The position numbers and the translations under genes were made by a program. Positions 1-13,744 of a stretch of DNA of 64,000 nucleotides are shown here, in pieces. The notes under the pieces were generated by a model, which saw only the letters and a program-made list of their open reading frames with translations, was not told the DNA's origin and did not search any database. This DNA comes from Whitmania pigra (Eukaryota > Annelida > Clitellata > Hirudinida > Haemopidae). Each line of letters opens with the position of its first letter. Within the stretch, counting starts at the first letter, position 1. The stretch is from assembly GCA_021613335.1 (NCBI GenBank), contig JAJTWR010000311.1, positions 372,001 through 436,000 of the forward strand, written 5' to 3'.

Positions 1-825
1 TCCTGTTTTATGTTTTATGCTAAAACATTTATTGGAGCTTTGCTTGCTGCAGAACATACCATGTCAGCAAAATTACAAAATTAAAAGCTAAAACATTCTT
101 TTGCAGTCAGTTTGATCTATTTTCCAAAAAGGTTAATCTCACTGCATGTGACTTTGGCCAATTCACCTTAATATGTGATAAGCTCTAGGCATGAAGAAGT
201 GCTACTGTTTAACCACCTTATTTTTCCAAAATTTCAAAACCCAAAATTAAAAGGCACAATTCAGTAATTTTTTTTCTTAATCTTCTTGTGGCAAGTATGA
301 AATTCTGGCTGTTAAGACAGACAAAAAGGAATCACTGAACAGGAGCCAAAAGATCTAAAGTGCAGATGAGGTGGTTTGACAAGTTCAGAATCATCTAAAT
401 GGGGAAAATTGGACAGATGGCTTGGAAAGATTGGATGGAACGCTTGAATGTTAGAACGGAAGTATGTTGTACCCAAAGCTGGGATCTTGAAAAACTTCAA
501 ATGTTTTATGACCAGAGAAAATAAAGAAGTTATTTAATTAAAATAGTCCTAAAAAACAAAGTCGGTAACATTAATAAATTATTTCATAATAACACCATTA
601 AAGTCACTTCGATGTACTGGGAGAAATGTTTTAGAAACTTTTAGATCACTGAGCTTCCTCTAAATGTTAAACTATAATATTAAGAAAAATTTTGCACAGG
701 CAAGTATGATATTAATATGCAGTTGAATGTATTTATGCTAAGTATTTTGAATGCATAAGATTACTCTTATATGAATGATAAATGTTCTTTATTCAAATTA
801 TTATATCATTTTGTTTTTGTTTCAG

Positions 826-3800
826 TCACGCCATTTTGATGGAAAGGTATTGCTTTCTTACCTGTTCTGATTTTATAAATAAAGGAATTAATGATTAATT
901 AATATTTAGGTGCCTAATTGGTTTCATTTTGAATGCTTTTCTTCTCGTGCTAAATGCTTAAAGACAGATGATATACATGGATTTAATAATCTTCGTTGGG
1001 AAGATCAGGAAAAGATTAAGAATGGAATAATTGGTGAGTAGTTCATTATGTCAGCAAACCATCATTTATAAAGTATGAGATGTGATATTCTTTATAAATT
1101 TCCTATGTAATTTAAAAAGACTTGACACTACATCTCGAACCGAGTGTTTCATACTCTTTTGGGTATTAAAAAAAATTTTTAACATCTTTTGATGGTTATT
1201 TTTTTCCCTTGGTACCTTCTGAGATGTTTCACAGCTCATCGTATAATTTAGGATTTGTCATTGGTATTTATTTTTTAGAAGTAGTTGTTGCAAACTAACC
1301 ACCCTATGAAGTTTCATGTTTGTGGATTTACGCAATCTGTGTTAAGTGTGAAACCTTAAACCTTTATTTTAGGGAAGAATGCATCTACAACAATGACAGG
1401 GAATTTAGCTGCTGACATTGCTTACAAGGATTATTTAGTGGAATATGCTAAGTCGAACAGGAGCACATGTAGAGGATGTGGAGACAAAATCGAGAAGGTT
1501 TTAAATTAGAATTTTGACTTAGTAATTATAATATTAGTAATAATAACAACAAGTGATTTCGTTTAGTGCCTTGAGCTTAAGCATCAGGAGCGCTTAGACC
1601 AACATTAGTAGCTACTAAGTGCCCTCACTCACTTTGCAAGCATGCCGGCTTCCGCCCCATATTTTTGACTTTTGATTTAAAATACCTTAATGTTTGATAA
1701 GTTCATATTACCAATTTTTACCCAGGGACTGTTGAGACTTTCTCACAAAGAAATTGATTCAGAGAGAGCGATGTATGGTCCTCAAGATGCTTGGCATCAC
1801 TTGGATTGTTTTGTCAATAAGAGGGTAGAGCTTGGGTTTGCTGAGACGATGGATCCTTCCAAGTGAATAACCTACTTTTAAATTTATTATTATTATTATC
1901 ACCATTGCTGCTAATGTATTCTGTAAATAAATTGTGCCGATTCTAATTATATTTATTGTTCTTTAGAATTCCTGGTTTCAATCCCCTTCGAAATGAAAGC
2001 AAAGAAGAGTTGTTAAAAAAATTGGGAAAGGGATCTAGGTTAGTAGTAAATATTATGAAATTCGTAAAAATAAACAGCTTTTGTTGATTTGAGGATTTTT
2101 TAAATGTTTGTATGGTTATGTTCTTATTGTGGTCTTCAGAAATATGGGGACGTTTCTAATTTTGCTCTGAAAGACTGTAATAATGTGTGACTGAATTCAA
2201 TTCTTTTGAGACTTCTATATTTGGTCTTTTCAAGTTAGCTACATCTTTAGAATAACTTCAGAGCCAAGGACCGATGACTTATAAGATCATTAAGTGTAAA
2301 TTTTAAACATTTCTTCAGATATGACAAAATTAACCACAACTAATGATCCCTAGAATAACATTATTTTCTTTTTTACCCCATTGGCTGCATGAAAGCTTGC
2401 ATTGAAGTGGAAGATGCATTAAAAAATGTCATTAGGATTTGCAAAATAGGATATATTTTACTACAACCTATGTGTGAAGTTTTAGACAGAAATCATTGAT
2501 TATATTGGCAATTTGTTGTAAAAACTGACAAATTACACATAAACATCAATTTTTCATAAAACAAGTTGTATGAATCATAAAACTGACTCAATTTTGAAAC
2601 TTTGTTTGGCAAAGTAGTTTTGATCTGTAGTGACATCGTTCACTTAATTAGTTATTGTAATATTGCACAGAAAAAAAAGAAAGGCTGTTAGTGAATTGTC
2701 TGGAAAAATGGCAAAGAAGTCAAAGGAAGACATGCAAGAAGAAATTACTTTGCAAGTAATTATCACTAAAGTTTTATTTTTGCATATTTAAAACAAGATT
2801 ATTAACTTATTTGAAAACAGTTTTCTCTAGTTTTAATGAATTCTGCATGACAGATTAATGAAAATAATAATAGTAATAACAATAAGTGAATTTTTATGGT
2901 GCTATGAGCACATGCGTTCCTGATGCTTAGACCATTTATATAGAGCCATTGCCCAGAGGTGCTTTGTGGTGATGCAAGCTGACAGGTAAAGAACGTTGTT
3001 TTTACCGTCACTCGAAGGAAAGCAAACCCTCTGAGCTATCTTGCACCCGTTGCACTTGAAAATGGTCTATTTTTAAGAAATTGTTGAATTTGGTAGAACT
3101 AGTTTAGTCTAAAATATTTCAAACAAAATATGTATGTATGTTATTAAATGACATCAGGCTCAGAATGAATTGGTCTGGCAAATTCGTGATACTCTTCAAG
3201 GAAACATGTCTGTCGAAGCTCTGAAAGGCCTGCTTCAATATAATAACCAGGAATTGGCATCGGGAGAGAGTAAAGTATGTCTTTTATTAATATTTTGGGA
3301 TATAGAATCAACTTAAAAACAAAATTGAAGAAAATATACATCCTCGCATTTATACTACAATTTATATACATTGACCGATAAATGTTGAACTTTAAAAACT
3401 AAAAGGCAATTGAATAATAATTTTGCAATAAGCATACATTAACATTGTGGATTATTTTTTCAATACATTAAATTACAATTGTAACTCATAAATTTGATAC
3501 ATTTGAAAATGTTTATGCATGAGTATCCATTATCAATCTTCATTACTTTATGTTTATTAAACATTTGTTAATTTTTGAATTTGGTACGAAGCAATTCGAA
3601 CAATGTTCCAAAAATTCCAAAATATAAACTCAAAGTGTGATGAGTAAAATTAAGATTGAAGTAATAAATTCTATAAAAAGAACATTTCAGAGTTTACCTG
3701 CTTGCAAATTTGTATTTTTGAATTAACAATAATTATTAAAGATGGTTAATAAATATGTTTTTTATGACGTTCATTATTGTGAATAATTTATTGTTTAGTT

Positions 3801-6800
3801 ATTAGATTGTCTCAGTGATGCCATGGCATTTGGAGCTCCTTCGCCCTGCCCGGAATGTGGTGGACAGCTAAGATTGAGGTAATACACTTTTGGTTTTGTG
3901 TGTGTCATAATTATAATTGTAATTTTTGCTTGCAAAAGTGGGAGCACTGACGGATACAGATGTACTGGAAATGTAACTGGATGGACAAAATGTCAGTATG
4001 TCACTCTGTTGCCAAAAAGAATTCCTTTTAAAGTACCAGTAGAATTCCATGATGTGCCATTCTTGTTAGTATGTGATAAAGAATATCACAGTTGGATTAT
4101 ATATTTTGCTTATTTCTTGGTGGCGTGTTGAAATTCTGGGATACCATTTTATATTTAATTTTTTATTTAATAAAGTGTTTGATGAATAATTGATTTCTTA
4201 GAATAAATTCACTAATCCAACTTTAAGACTTTGTCAGTGAAGAAGTTTCATAGATTAAAATATTACATTTTCTAAGAAATTGTCATTTATATGTCTTATT
4301 GATAGTAAAACTTACAACTTTGTTTAGGAAATCCTACAAATATGTTCAGAGGCAAAGGGTTTTTCCCAAAAGTCAGAGTTTACCTTCTACACATCATGAT
4401 GCAAAAGTGGAAGATAAAAACATTTTAAGCAATATGACAGTAGGATTTTTAGGAAGATTGGGCATTATGCAAGGTGATGCTACAAAAATTATTGAAGAAT
4501 TAGGTGGAGTGGTCTCTAAGAAGAAATGTGATCCAAACCTCACCTTTATTATAAGCACCGAAGGTATTTTTGAATTTGTATTGGGTCTTATTCAGCTATA
4601 AATGTGTCTCTTTATTTATGAAGCTGAACTCAAGAAGCAGAAATCTAAAACAAGTTTTTATAAAGAGAAGCAAATACCTGCTGTATCTGAAGAATTTCTG
4701 GAGATATTAAAAAATTTTGGAGAAGAAGATTTATTGTCTGTTATCAAGAAACATTGCATATCAGATTGGGAATACAATGTAATAAGTGGTTTTCTTTTAA
4801 TATCTTTAAGCATTCTTTGATATTAACCTAATTTGTTTTTAATATTTGACCTAATAATTAATTTTATTCATGATACTATTGCTAAATCAGATCAGTGCTA
4901 AAATGAAGCAAAATCCAGCAAAAGATCTGCAAAAGGAGAAATATGGTATGATTATACAGTATCACATGCCTGGTATATATTAACTAAATTAAATACAATG
5001 CATACAGAGAGTGTCTTTACGAAAAGTGTTCCATCTAAAATGAAAATATCAGTCAAGGGAGGGGCTGCAGTTGATCCCGATTCAGGTGAGTTTCATTTGA
5101 AATTTAACAATTTTTAAGCATTAATTAACGTTTGCCTTTTATTAATTTTATATACTTTATTACTTGTTTTAAATGTCACTAAATGCCAAAATTTCTGCAG
5201 TGCATGTTAAAGTTGCTTTTGTGACTATTTAACTTTGGAGAGCATTAAATACAGTTTTGCAAAGTTTTGTTGTAGGCTACTTCTTGTTTAAGAATGTAAT
5301 TGATAGTACATATTATTATGGAAATATTTGATCAGAAGTGCTCTTGTGTTTTTGTTAGGTCTCGAAGATAAAGCCCATGTGCTTCTTGGAGAAAATAAGA
5401 ATGATATCTTTAATGTTGTATTGGGTCTGGTTGATATCTCAAAAGGAACTAATTCATTTTATAAACTTCAACTTCTTGAGGCTGACAAAGGCTCCAAGTA
5501 ATGTTTTTATTTTTGCTTATGTTTATAGTATCATACATTTTAATACAATATAATGTTGTTCTACTAGTCATTTCAAATTTTAGGTGGTGGGTGTTCAGAG
5601 CTTGGGGTAGGGTTGGTACAACAATAGGTGGTAACAAATTGGAGAAGTTTCCATCAAAGGAATCTGCGGTTGACAGCTTTAAAGCTTTATTTGAGGAAAA
5701 AACCGGTAACTCGTGGCAGAACAGGAATGCTTTTATAAAATTCCCAAATAGGTTTTACCCATTAGACATTGATTATGGTGTGGAAGATGCAAAGGTTGGA
5801 ATTTAATTTTTGTGCAATATTGGTCAAAATACAAAAATTTTTTAGCTTACTGCTCAATTTCTAGATAAAAGATTTAAGCTCTTGTGGTTCAAGCTCTAAA
5901 CTTCAAAAGGAAGTTCAAGATTTGATCAGGCTCATATTTGATGTTGAAAACATGAAAAGAGCTTTGCTGGAATTTGAGGTAAGGCAAAATTTATAACAGG
6001 TTATTATTGATAATTTGGTAGAAGTGATTATCTTCCTGCCAAACAAAAAGTTGTTGGTTAAGATTTTGTAACTAATGATTTAAATCATGGTTTAAATCTT
6101 GGAAGTTAATTGTTTTATTATAGATTGATCTTAAGAAGATGCCTCTTGGAAAGTTGTCCAAGAAGCAAATTGAAAGTGCATTTAAAGTTCTGGGCGAGCT
6201 GCAAAAGGTTTTTTGTGATTATTATTTAACGATTATTACATCTATCTTCATGAAATTTACTTTGGCATTTTATTAATTTTGTTGTTAGTTATTATACTGT
6301 GTTATCTGATCACTTAATTCTTGTTGTAAAGTTTTCCGATGTTGTACAACAAATGTTTTGCCAAAACTGTTTCTAAAATATAAATACATTCATAGCAATT
6401 CAAGCATATGTTTTTGTTTGGGTTTAGCTGGTAGATGACAAGGAAACATCTACGAAAATGTTGGATGCAAGCAATCGCTTCTACACACTTATACCTCATG
6501 ACTTTGGTTTGAGGAAGCCTCCTTTGTTGGATAGTACTGATATCATCAAAGTTTGAAAATTTTTGATCTTCAGAATAATATAAAGGATGACTCAAATGAC
6601 CTTTTTTTTTCTAGAACAAAATTGAGATGCTAACAAACATGTTGGAAATAGAATTTGCATACAATTTAATTGCAACAGAAAGTATTGATTCTGACAAAGA
6701 CATACTTGACAACCACTATGATAATTTGAAAGCTGACATAAAGGTTTTTTCAAAGCTACAAATTGCCAATGTTTATTTTAGTACAATCGGATATGTTCAA

Positions 6801-8050
6801 TCATAATAAAATTAAAATGTTAATATTCAAAGATGTTTATGTGACATAATAATAAATTAGTACATTGATGTGCATATATTTTTTAACATGCCTAATTCTC
6901 CCAAACTAGGTCTTAGACAAAAATTCACAAGAGTATCAAAGAATTTTGCAGTATGTGAAAAATACCCATGGAGTCACTCACAATCAATATGACCTGGAAA
7001 TCATGGATGTGAGATTACAAGAATATTACCATCCTCTCACAAAGATTTTGATTTAAATTTATATCTACAGGTGTTTGTCTTGAGCAGACAGAGTGAGTCA
7101 AAGACTTACAAGCCTTTCAAAGATCTCCATAATCGAATGTTGTTATGGCATGGCTCAAGACTCACCAATTTTGTTGGTATCATTTCTCAAGGCCTCAGAA
7201 TTGCACCACCTGAGGCTCCTGTGGTGAGTTCCACGCAATTTGCACTATGGCTTATGATGATAATGATAATGATGATGATGATGATAATAATTGATGATAA
7301 TGATGACAATAATTGATGATGATAATAATTGATGATGATGATGATTCTTTTTGCTTCTTTTTCCAAAATGTTCCATCGACTATGTATATTTAGACAGGAT
7401 ATATGTTTGGTAAAGGTATATACTTTGCTGACATGGTGTCGAAGAGTGCTAATTATTGCATGACTTCCGAATCAAATCCGATTGGGCTAATGTTGCTCAG
7501 TGAGGTAGCTCTTGGAAACATGTAAATATCTTGTAACTCTTGTTCGTCATTATGATTACAGATGCCAATCCTCATTCTCTTTTGATTATTTATTCTAATA
7601 GGTATGAGTTAACTAACTCGGAGTTTGTGGAAAAATTACCAAAAGGGAAGCACAGTACAAAGGGTAATTCATTTCTTGTAGTCTTATAATGGTAAACTCG
7701 ATTTCAAGTAAATGTTATCTGAAGCAACACTGGTAGAGTTTATTATTGCTTTTAATCGTACGTTTAAACCTGGCCTATAGGATTAGGAAGGACTGCACCT
7801 GATCCAAGAGATGACTTCACATGTGATGATGGTGTAATCATTCCTATGGGCAAGGGCATGAAAACTACCATTAAGAAGACCAGCTTACTTTACAATGAGT
7901 CAGTATTCTTACTTTGACATGGAATCTGGAGACTACATGAATCTTATGTTCCTAATACAAACTAATTTGTCTTTTAGATACATAGTTTATGATTCAGCTC
8001 AAGTTAACCTAAAGTACCTCATCAAGATGAACTTCAAATATAGAAGATGA
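826..8050 (+). CDS. PARP1: Poly(ADP-ribose) polymerase 1, 5' partial
   Basis: Nuclear NAD+-dependent ADP-ribosyltransferase activated by DNA breaks. Exons: 826-846, 910-1033, 1373-1497, 1726-1862, 1967-2038, 2671-2755, 3158-3274, 3799-3878, 3939-4064, 4328-4563, 4624-4778, 4891-4945, 5008-5085, 5359-5497, 5584-5794, 5865-5978, 6124-6207, 6428-6550, 6615-6743, 6910-7008, 7071-7223, 7394-7521, 7602-7663, 7781-7898, 7978-8050. Phases agree throughout, giving 947 visible residues against about 1014 in human. Order: end of zinc finger 1 ([15 protein letters not shown]), zinc finger 2 ([10 protein letters not shown]...WHHLDC), basic KKKRK, PADR1/zinc 3 (PCPECGG...[11 protein letters not shown]), BRCT, WGR, helical domain, ART. 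The catalytic H-Y-E set is visible in LLWHGSR, KSANY and LLYNEYIVYD. The linker between BRCT and WGR is shorter than in human. The exon holding the first CxxC of finger 1 is not in the window. A poly(A) signal AATAAA lies at 8148-8153. Confidence 0.97.
1541..1665. repeat. Interspersed repeat copy A (AAT-tailed)
   Basis: Lies in a PARP1 intron. After a short AAT/AAC stretch, the sequence AAGTGA...GTGCC..TGAGC...CATCAGGAGCGCTTAGACCA parallels the copy at 2862-3050 in order and spacing. It looks like an old non-autonomous element. No target-site duplication was identified. Confidence 0.5.
2862..3050. repeat. Interspersed repeat copy B (AAT-tailed)
   Basis: Lies in a PARP1 intron. It starts next to an AAT/AAC stretch, shares its first 60 or so bases with the copy at 1541, and continues with CCATTTATATAGAGCC. 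A later block (GTTGTTTTTACCGTCACTCGAAGGA) is shared with the copy near 15080. The TATATAGNGC motif is typical of short repeats common in aquatic invertebrate genomes (recollection, not searched). Confidence 0.55.
7250..7345. repeat. GAT/AAT microsatellite in a PARP1 intron
   Basis: Imperfect GAT and AAT trinucleotides fill the intron between exons 7071-7223 and 7394-7521. An apparent open frame running through it from the preceding exon is read-through, not coding. Confidence 0.9.
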
Positions 8051-8271
8051 CTATTTTGTGGATTTCATAGTTTCTTTATAAATCTGCCTAATCACTGTTT
8101 TTCTTTATTTGGATTTGCATTTTATAGATGAACTATTTCTGACAATTAATAAAAGAAAGATTGACATGGATTTTCATTGAAATGAGTTCTGTGTAGACTT
8201 CTGAGATTGTTCCACGAGCCAAATGGCATTTCTGACTGCACAATAACTTAAAGCAATTAAATTTGTTGATG

Positions 8272-10019
8272 CTACTCCATTACGTTGGTTGTCAGGCTGT
8301 TTTCTATCATCTCTAGTGAGGCAACCAGCTCAGCTTCTTCAAATGTATCGTTTAGGGAGCCATTATCTATAAAAAAATAAAACTGATTTTTAGGGAACTA
8401 TAGTATCCTGATGATAATGTGTATTAACTACCTATAAGGTTGGTCATTCCACTGAAATTAGGACAGAGCGTTATTTCATTTGTGGTGAATTCATGAGCGG
8501 CTTTAGTTTCAGAAGCTTCTCTCTTGAGACAGTCGCTTGTAGATAGATTTGTGAGACTCTTTTGTTTAATCTCATTGGCTTTATTATCTGATTGTTCATT
8601 AAATTTGTCAACAAATGTTTGGGTAGCTTGGAGAGTATATTCATCAAAAAAGGAATCCTCAGCAGATGAGGCATTATCTTCTACTTGGTTGCCAGTCTCC
8701 AAGAAGTTGTCAACAAATTTCTGAGTAGCTTGGAGTGTGGATTCATCAAAAAATGAGTCTTCATCCCAGTCTTTCTCACAAGTTGCACCTTGCTCATTGC
8801 AGCTACCTGTGAAAGCATTTGATAAAATCTTTTTCTTGCTGGTGCACTTGGCTCGTTTTTGACGGGGCCTGCACAAACCAAGTACAGTGCAAATAAATTT
8901 CAGGTAAAGTTCATTCTGTGGTTTTAGTAGGTAATACGATGAATTTAAGAATTTACGTTGATAAGCAGTTCCTTCGAGCAAAAGTTTTGATGAAGGATAT
9001 ACAATTATGATTCCAGTATCAAAGCTTGGGTGGTTAAAAAATCAAGATTGACAAAAATGAAGAAAAGTTGTGGCAAGTTTTACAATTTTGCAGTAATTAC
9101 ACGCACGGTTATGAATACACAACTGTAGTAGTGTATTCACATGGTTTGTTTGTTTGCTAAATACAGATTACAGACTGAAATTTTCAAATAGGTTATTGGG
9201 GGCACATTAGCAACATTTCTAAGAACTGAGTTGAAAGTCCAATTATTACTTGGTGGGTTTTTAGTTTAAGTAGGGAAAGGACAATAATAAGAAACCATTT
9301 ATGTGAAAAGACAAACTTTATTCGGATGAACATCAAGATACTACACCACATTATCTTATATCATAAAATTAGTTTATAAAAAAACTTTTTGAGTTTGAGT
9401 AGTACATAGAAATTTACTCACCTTAAGGGTGTTGAATGGCGAAAACCTTGGTTTTGTGTTGGACTGCTGTATCTGAATTTGATGGTGGGAGAAAGGTGGC
9501 ATGCAGTTTGCAATGGTGATGATATTGCTGAATGACGAAGGTTCTGAGTTTCATGGGTAAGGTGCCCCGTGTTTGAATTTTTGTTCTTCCCGATACGATC
9601 TAAAATCAATGATGAAAATGATCTTGATAATGTTAGTGACAAGTTTAGCACTCATTTAAAACAAAATGGTAAAGGGCAACAATCGGCAATTGTAAGTCAT
9701 GAATGATTTTATAAATAAAATGTTTACTGAGAGGTATATGGATGTGCTGAATTATAAACAAAAACCCTGAAAGTCTTATCAACGTCAATTATGAAAATGA
9801 TATGTTCAGTATAAAAATGAGAGATTTCAGGTTTAGTCAACAGTTGCCTGTAAAGGATATTTAGCCATTTTGCTTAGAGTAACATTCAAGTAACTTTTAA
9901 TCATAATCACAAATTGAGAAAATTTTGTCCGAAGCTTGATTTAATCGCTCCTGCACAAATACCTTTTGAGCATTTGGGACTTCCCCATTCAACATCGCAC
10001 TGACCCTCAATCTTTTTAG
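8272..10019 (-). CDS. ETAA1-like protein (candidate), 5' end unresolved
   Basis: Exons in transcript order: 10019-9963, 9599-9422, 9024-8938, 8868-8432, 8366-8272, stop at 8274-8272. All junctions are GT-AG with matching phases. The first visible exon holds a short D-V-x-W-x-S-P motif followed by an I-G-K-N-K basic stretch, like the W-x-S-P ATR-activating motif and following G-K-x-x-K-K of ETAA1. The large exon carries two near-identical acidic repeats (DSFFDESTLQATQKFVDNF and DSFFDEYTLQATQTFVDKF), the style of amphipathic motif that binds RPA. If the assignment is right, this is an RPA-bound activator of ATR at stalled forks. Upstream coding exons between 10020 and 12200 were not resolved. 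It is convergent with PARP1, with 3' ends about 220 bp apart. The two repeats are seen; the family name is inference. Confidence 0.55.
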
Positions 10020-12223
10020 CTAAGTAAACAGTAGAAATTGCATGTTAAAATAAATTCCAACTAGTTACAAAATATATTTTCTTAAAAAATAAAACAACCA
10101 AAAGTAATTTTACACTTATTGCTTTCATCCTGCGAGCCTTCTTTTTTAATCATTTCAGATTCAATAACTTAGTGACAGAATTATTTCAAACGAGTAATAT
10201 GAACACTTTGATCATAAAGTTGCTGACAGGAACAATGTTTAAATGATCATATTTACTTAACATAAAAATTATCGGTTGAAAAAACCGCCTCTACATTAAT
10301 TCATTGGAAACACAAAATAAACAAAAACTCCAAATAGTTTAGAAATGCTTAAAATAATATTAATTACAAATTGTATCTATTGTATTTAGCTTACTAAATG
10401 TTTGCAGTAAAAAAATAAATAATCGTTGGAATGACATATTTTCAAAGATAACACAATATTATGCGAGTTTGTTATGTTCATGACTTGTTGGGTGTCTGCT
10501 TAGCTTCGTTTCAGCTCGTATTTAGGTTGTGTTGCAGCCGATAAAATCACATTTGTCCGATTTATCAAGTTATGCTGAAGATATAATTACTATGATTAGC
10601 TATAGGCGATCGCATGGTTAGAGCTAACTTTCATGACTTAGTCTAGTGACATCACATGTCAAAATAATCTCGGAAATATTCCTTAATATTGAATATTTTC
10701 GGTGATACGTTTGTTGTATTGGAAGAACTTATTCCGTCCTGGAACTACCATTGCTAGTGTAGATATTATGATTTTATTATTGAATTTACCTAATGCTTGT
10801 GAAGTGAAAATAAAATAAATATGTGTTCATTAAAATGGTGTGTTAGTTTGATAAACTGTATTTGACTGAAACATTTGAGACCTTCTCAAGGTACGCACTT
10901 CAAGGTATTGTAGTGATGAGAACTAGGACAAAGTTGGTCTTGATATGGGCACCCCGTCATAATAGCCTAGCGACAAAACAGCACCATCAAAACATAAAAC
11001 TCATTTAACCAAATTTTATATCAGTTATATGTCGTCAACTCATATAAATAATTTTTATAAAGATACATTGACGGGACTATTTTGACGGGTCACCCTTGAT
11101 ATTTTTTCTCTTCTTTTATAATTGAAACACAAAACCAATACAAGTTGGAACCGAAAGAGGAAAAAGAAACGACATAAGGGAAAAAACTCCCGCTTACAGA
11201 CGTCCTATTGCCATTGACGAGTAAGGTTGCGTTTCAATGACCCACTAATGTAAGAAATACTAAGTAATATCGAGTAATGTACATGATTATTTAGAGTTCA
11301 TAATAAAGTGTTTTAGTGCATTCTTAAAAGCGTAAAGGTTTGAAAGGTATGATCTTTGAAATGTTGTTGTTTTAAATTAAAGTAGACTTTTTAAATTTTA
11401 AAATCACAATTGGGGGTATGGCCCTACACAAAATCCACTGCTGGTCGAACCTTCTCTGTCATGCATCTGAGCTGTATTTAATAACGTGGGGCAGATTGTA
11501 CTTGGAAGCTGTAGCAAAGAGACATTTTTGAATTTGTACCGTAAATTCGCTAATGCAATGATCAGCCATTGTGCTTGTGTAATTACTGGGGCAAAGTTTC
11601 TTACTTTTACTTTTTTCATTAAAACTCAATCGACTATCTGTCATGTAGGTTATTCCAACGAGGTCGTTGTAGATGATTTGTAATTCTGGATATAGTTATT
11701 TATTCACTAACTCTGCTTGGTTTTATGCGAGCTAACGTTCAAAGACTTCCTTCGGTGTTAGCAACAAGAACATCAAGAAAGGCAACTTGGCTATGGATAT
11801 TATCCATTGGATAATCACTTAGTTCATATAAAAATACCAGCGTGGAACTGTTCTCGAAGCATAGCTTGATATAGAACCATAAAACTTTTAAAAGTGTTTA
11901 GATTTATGGCTATCAAATATGCACAATTTTAGTTTAAAAAATAGAGTACCATTTTTTTAAATTTATTTAAACTATGTTATATAATAAACAAAATTGATGT
12001 TTTTACAAGTTTATTTAATATATCTTTTAAGTTTTTGGTTTTTAACAACAAAGAAACCTTTGTGGCGGACCGGGGATTTCTAGGACCAGGGGAGCGCTGC
12101 GCTAAAATGTGTGTGGAGTGGTGAGCGGTCGAACGAAAATTGTTGGATTGACTTGCCGAAAATCATAGACTAGATTAGATTTAATTTTGTCAGTCAATCC
12201 TTCAAACCGCTTTAGACTGGGCA
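10020..12223. other. Intergenic between divergent genes
   Basis: Contains the unresolved 5' part of the ETAA1-like gene (minus) and the AMMECR1 upstream region (plus). A GC-richer patch at about 12060-12140 just upstream of the AMMECR1 start is the likely promoter area. One ATG-initiated minus frame of 61 codons (11644-11459) is unassigned. Otherwise AT-rich with nothing recognisable. Confidence 0.6.

Positions 12224-13744
<1,521 letters not shown>

Noticed and set aside
4569..4620. PARP1 exon reading on past 4563 into LGLIQL and stop
   Set aside because: A donor at 4564 and acceptor at 4623 restore the BRCT frame in the next exon.
8869..8937. Reading the ETAA1-like 8424-8981 ORF as one exon
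   Set aside because: A 69-nt GT-AG intron inside it keeps phase and places the final exon correctly. The stop near 8424 is likewise intronic, because a better terminal exon lies at 8272-8366.
11404..11684. Overlapping ORFs on both strands (60-71 codons)
   Set aside because: Not recognised, mutually overlapping, and without a convincing splice or poly(A) signal. Mentioned only as unassigned within the intergenic entry.
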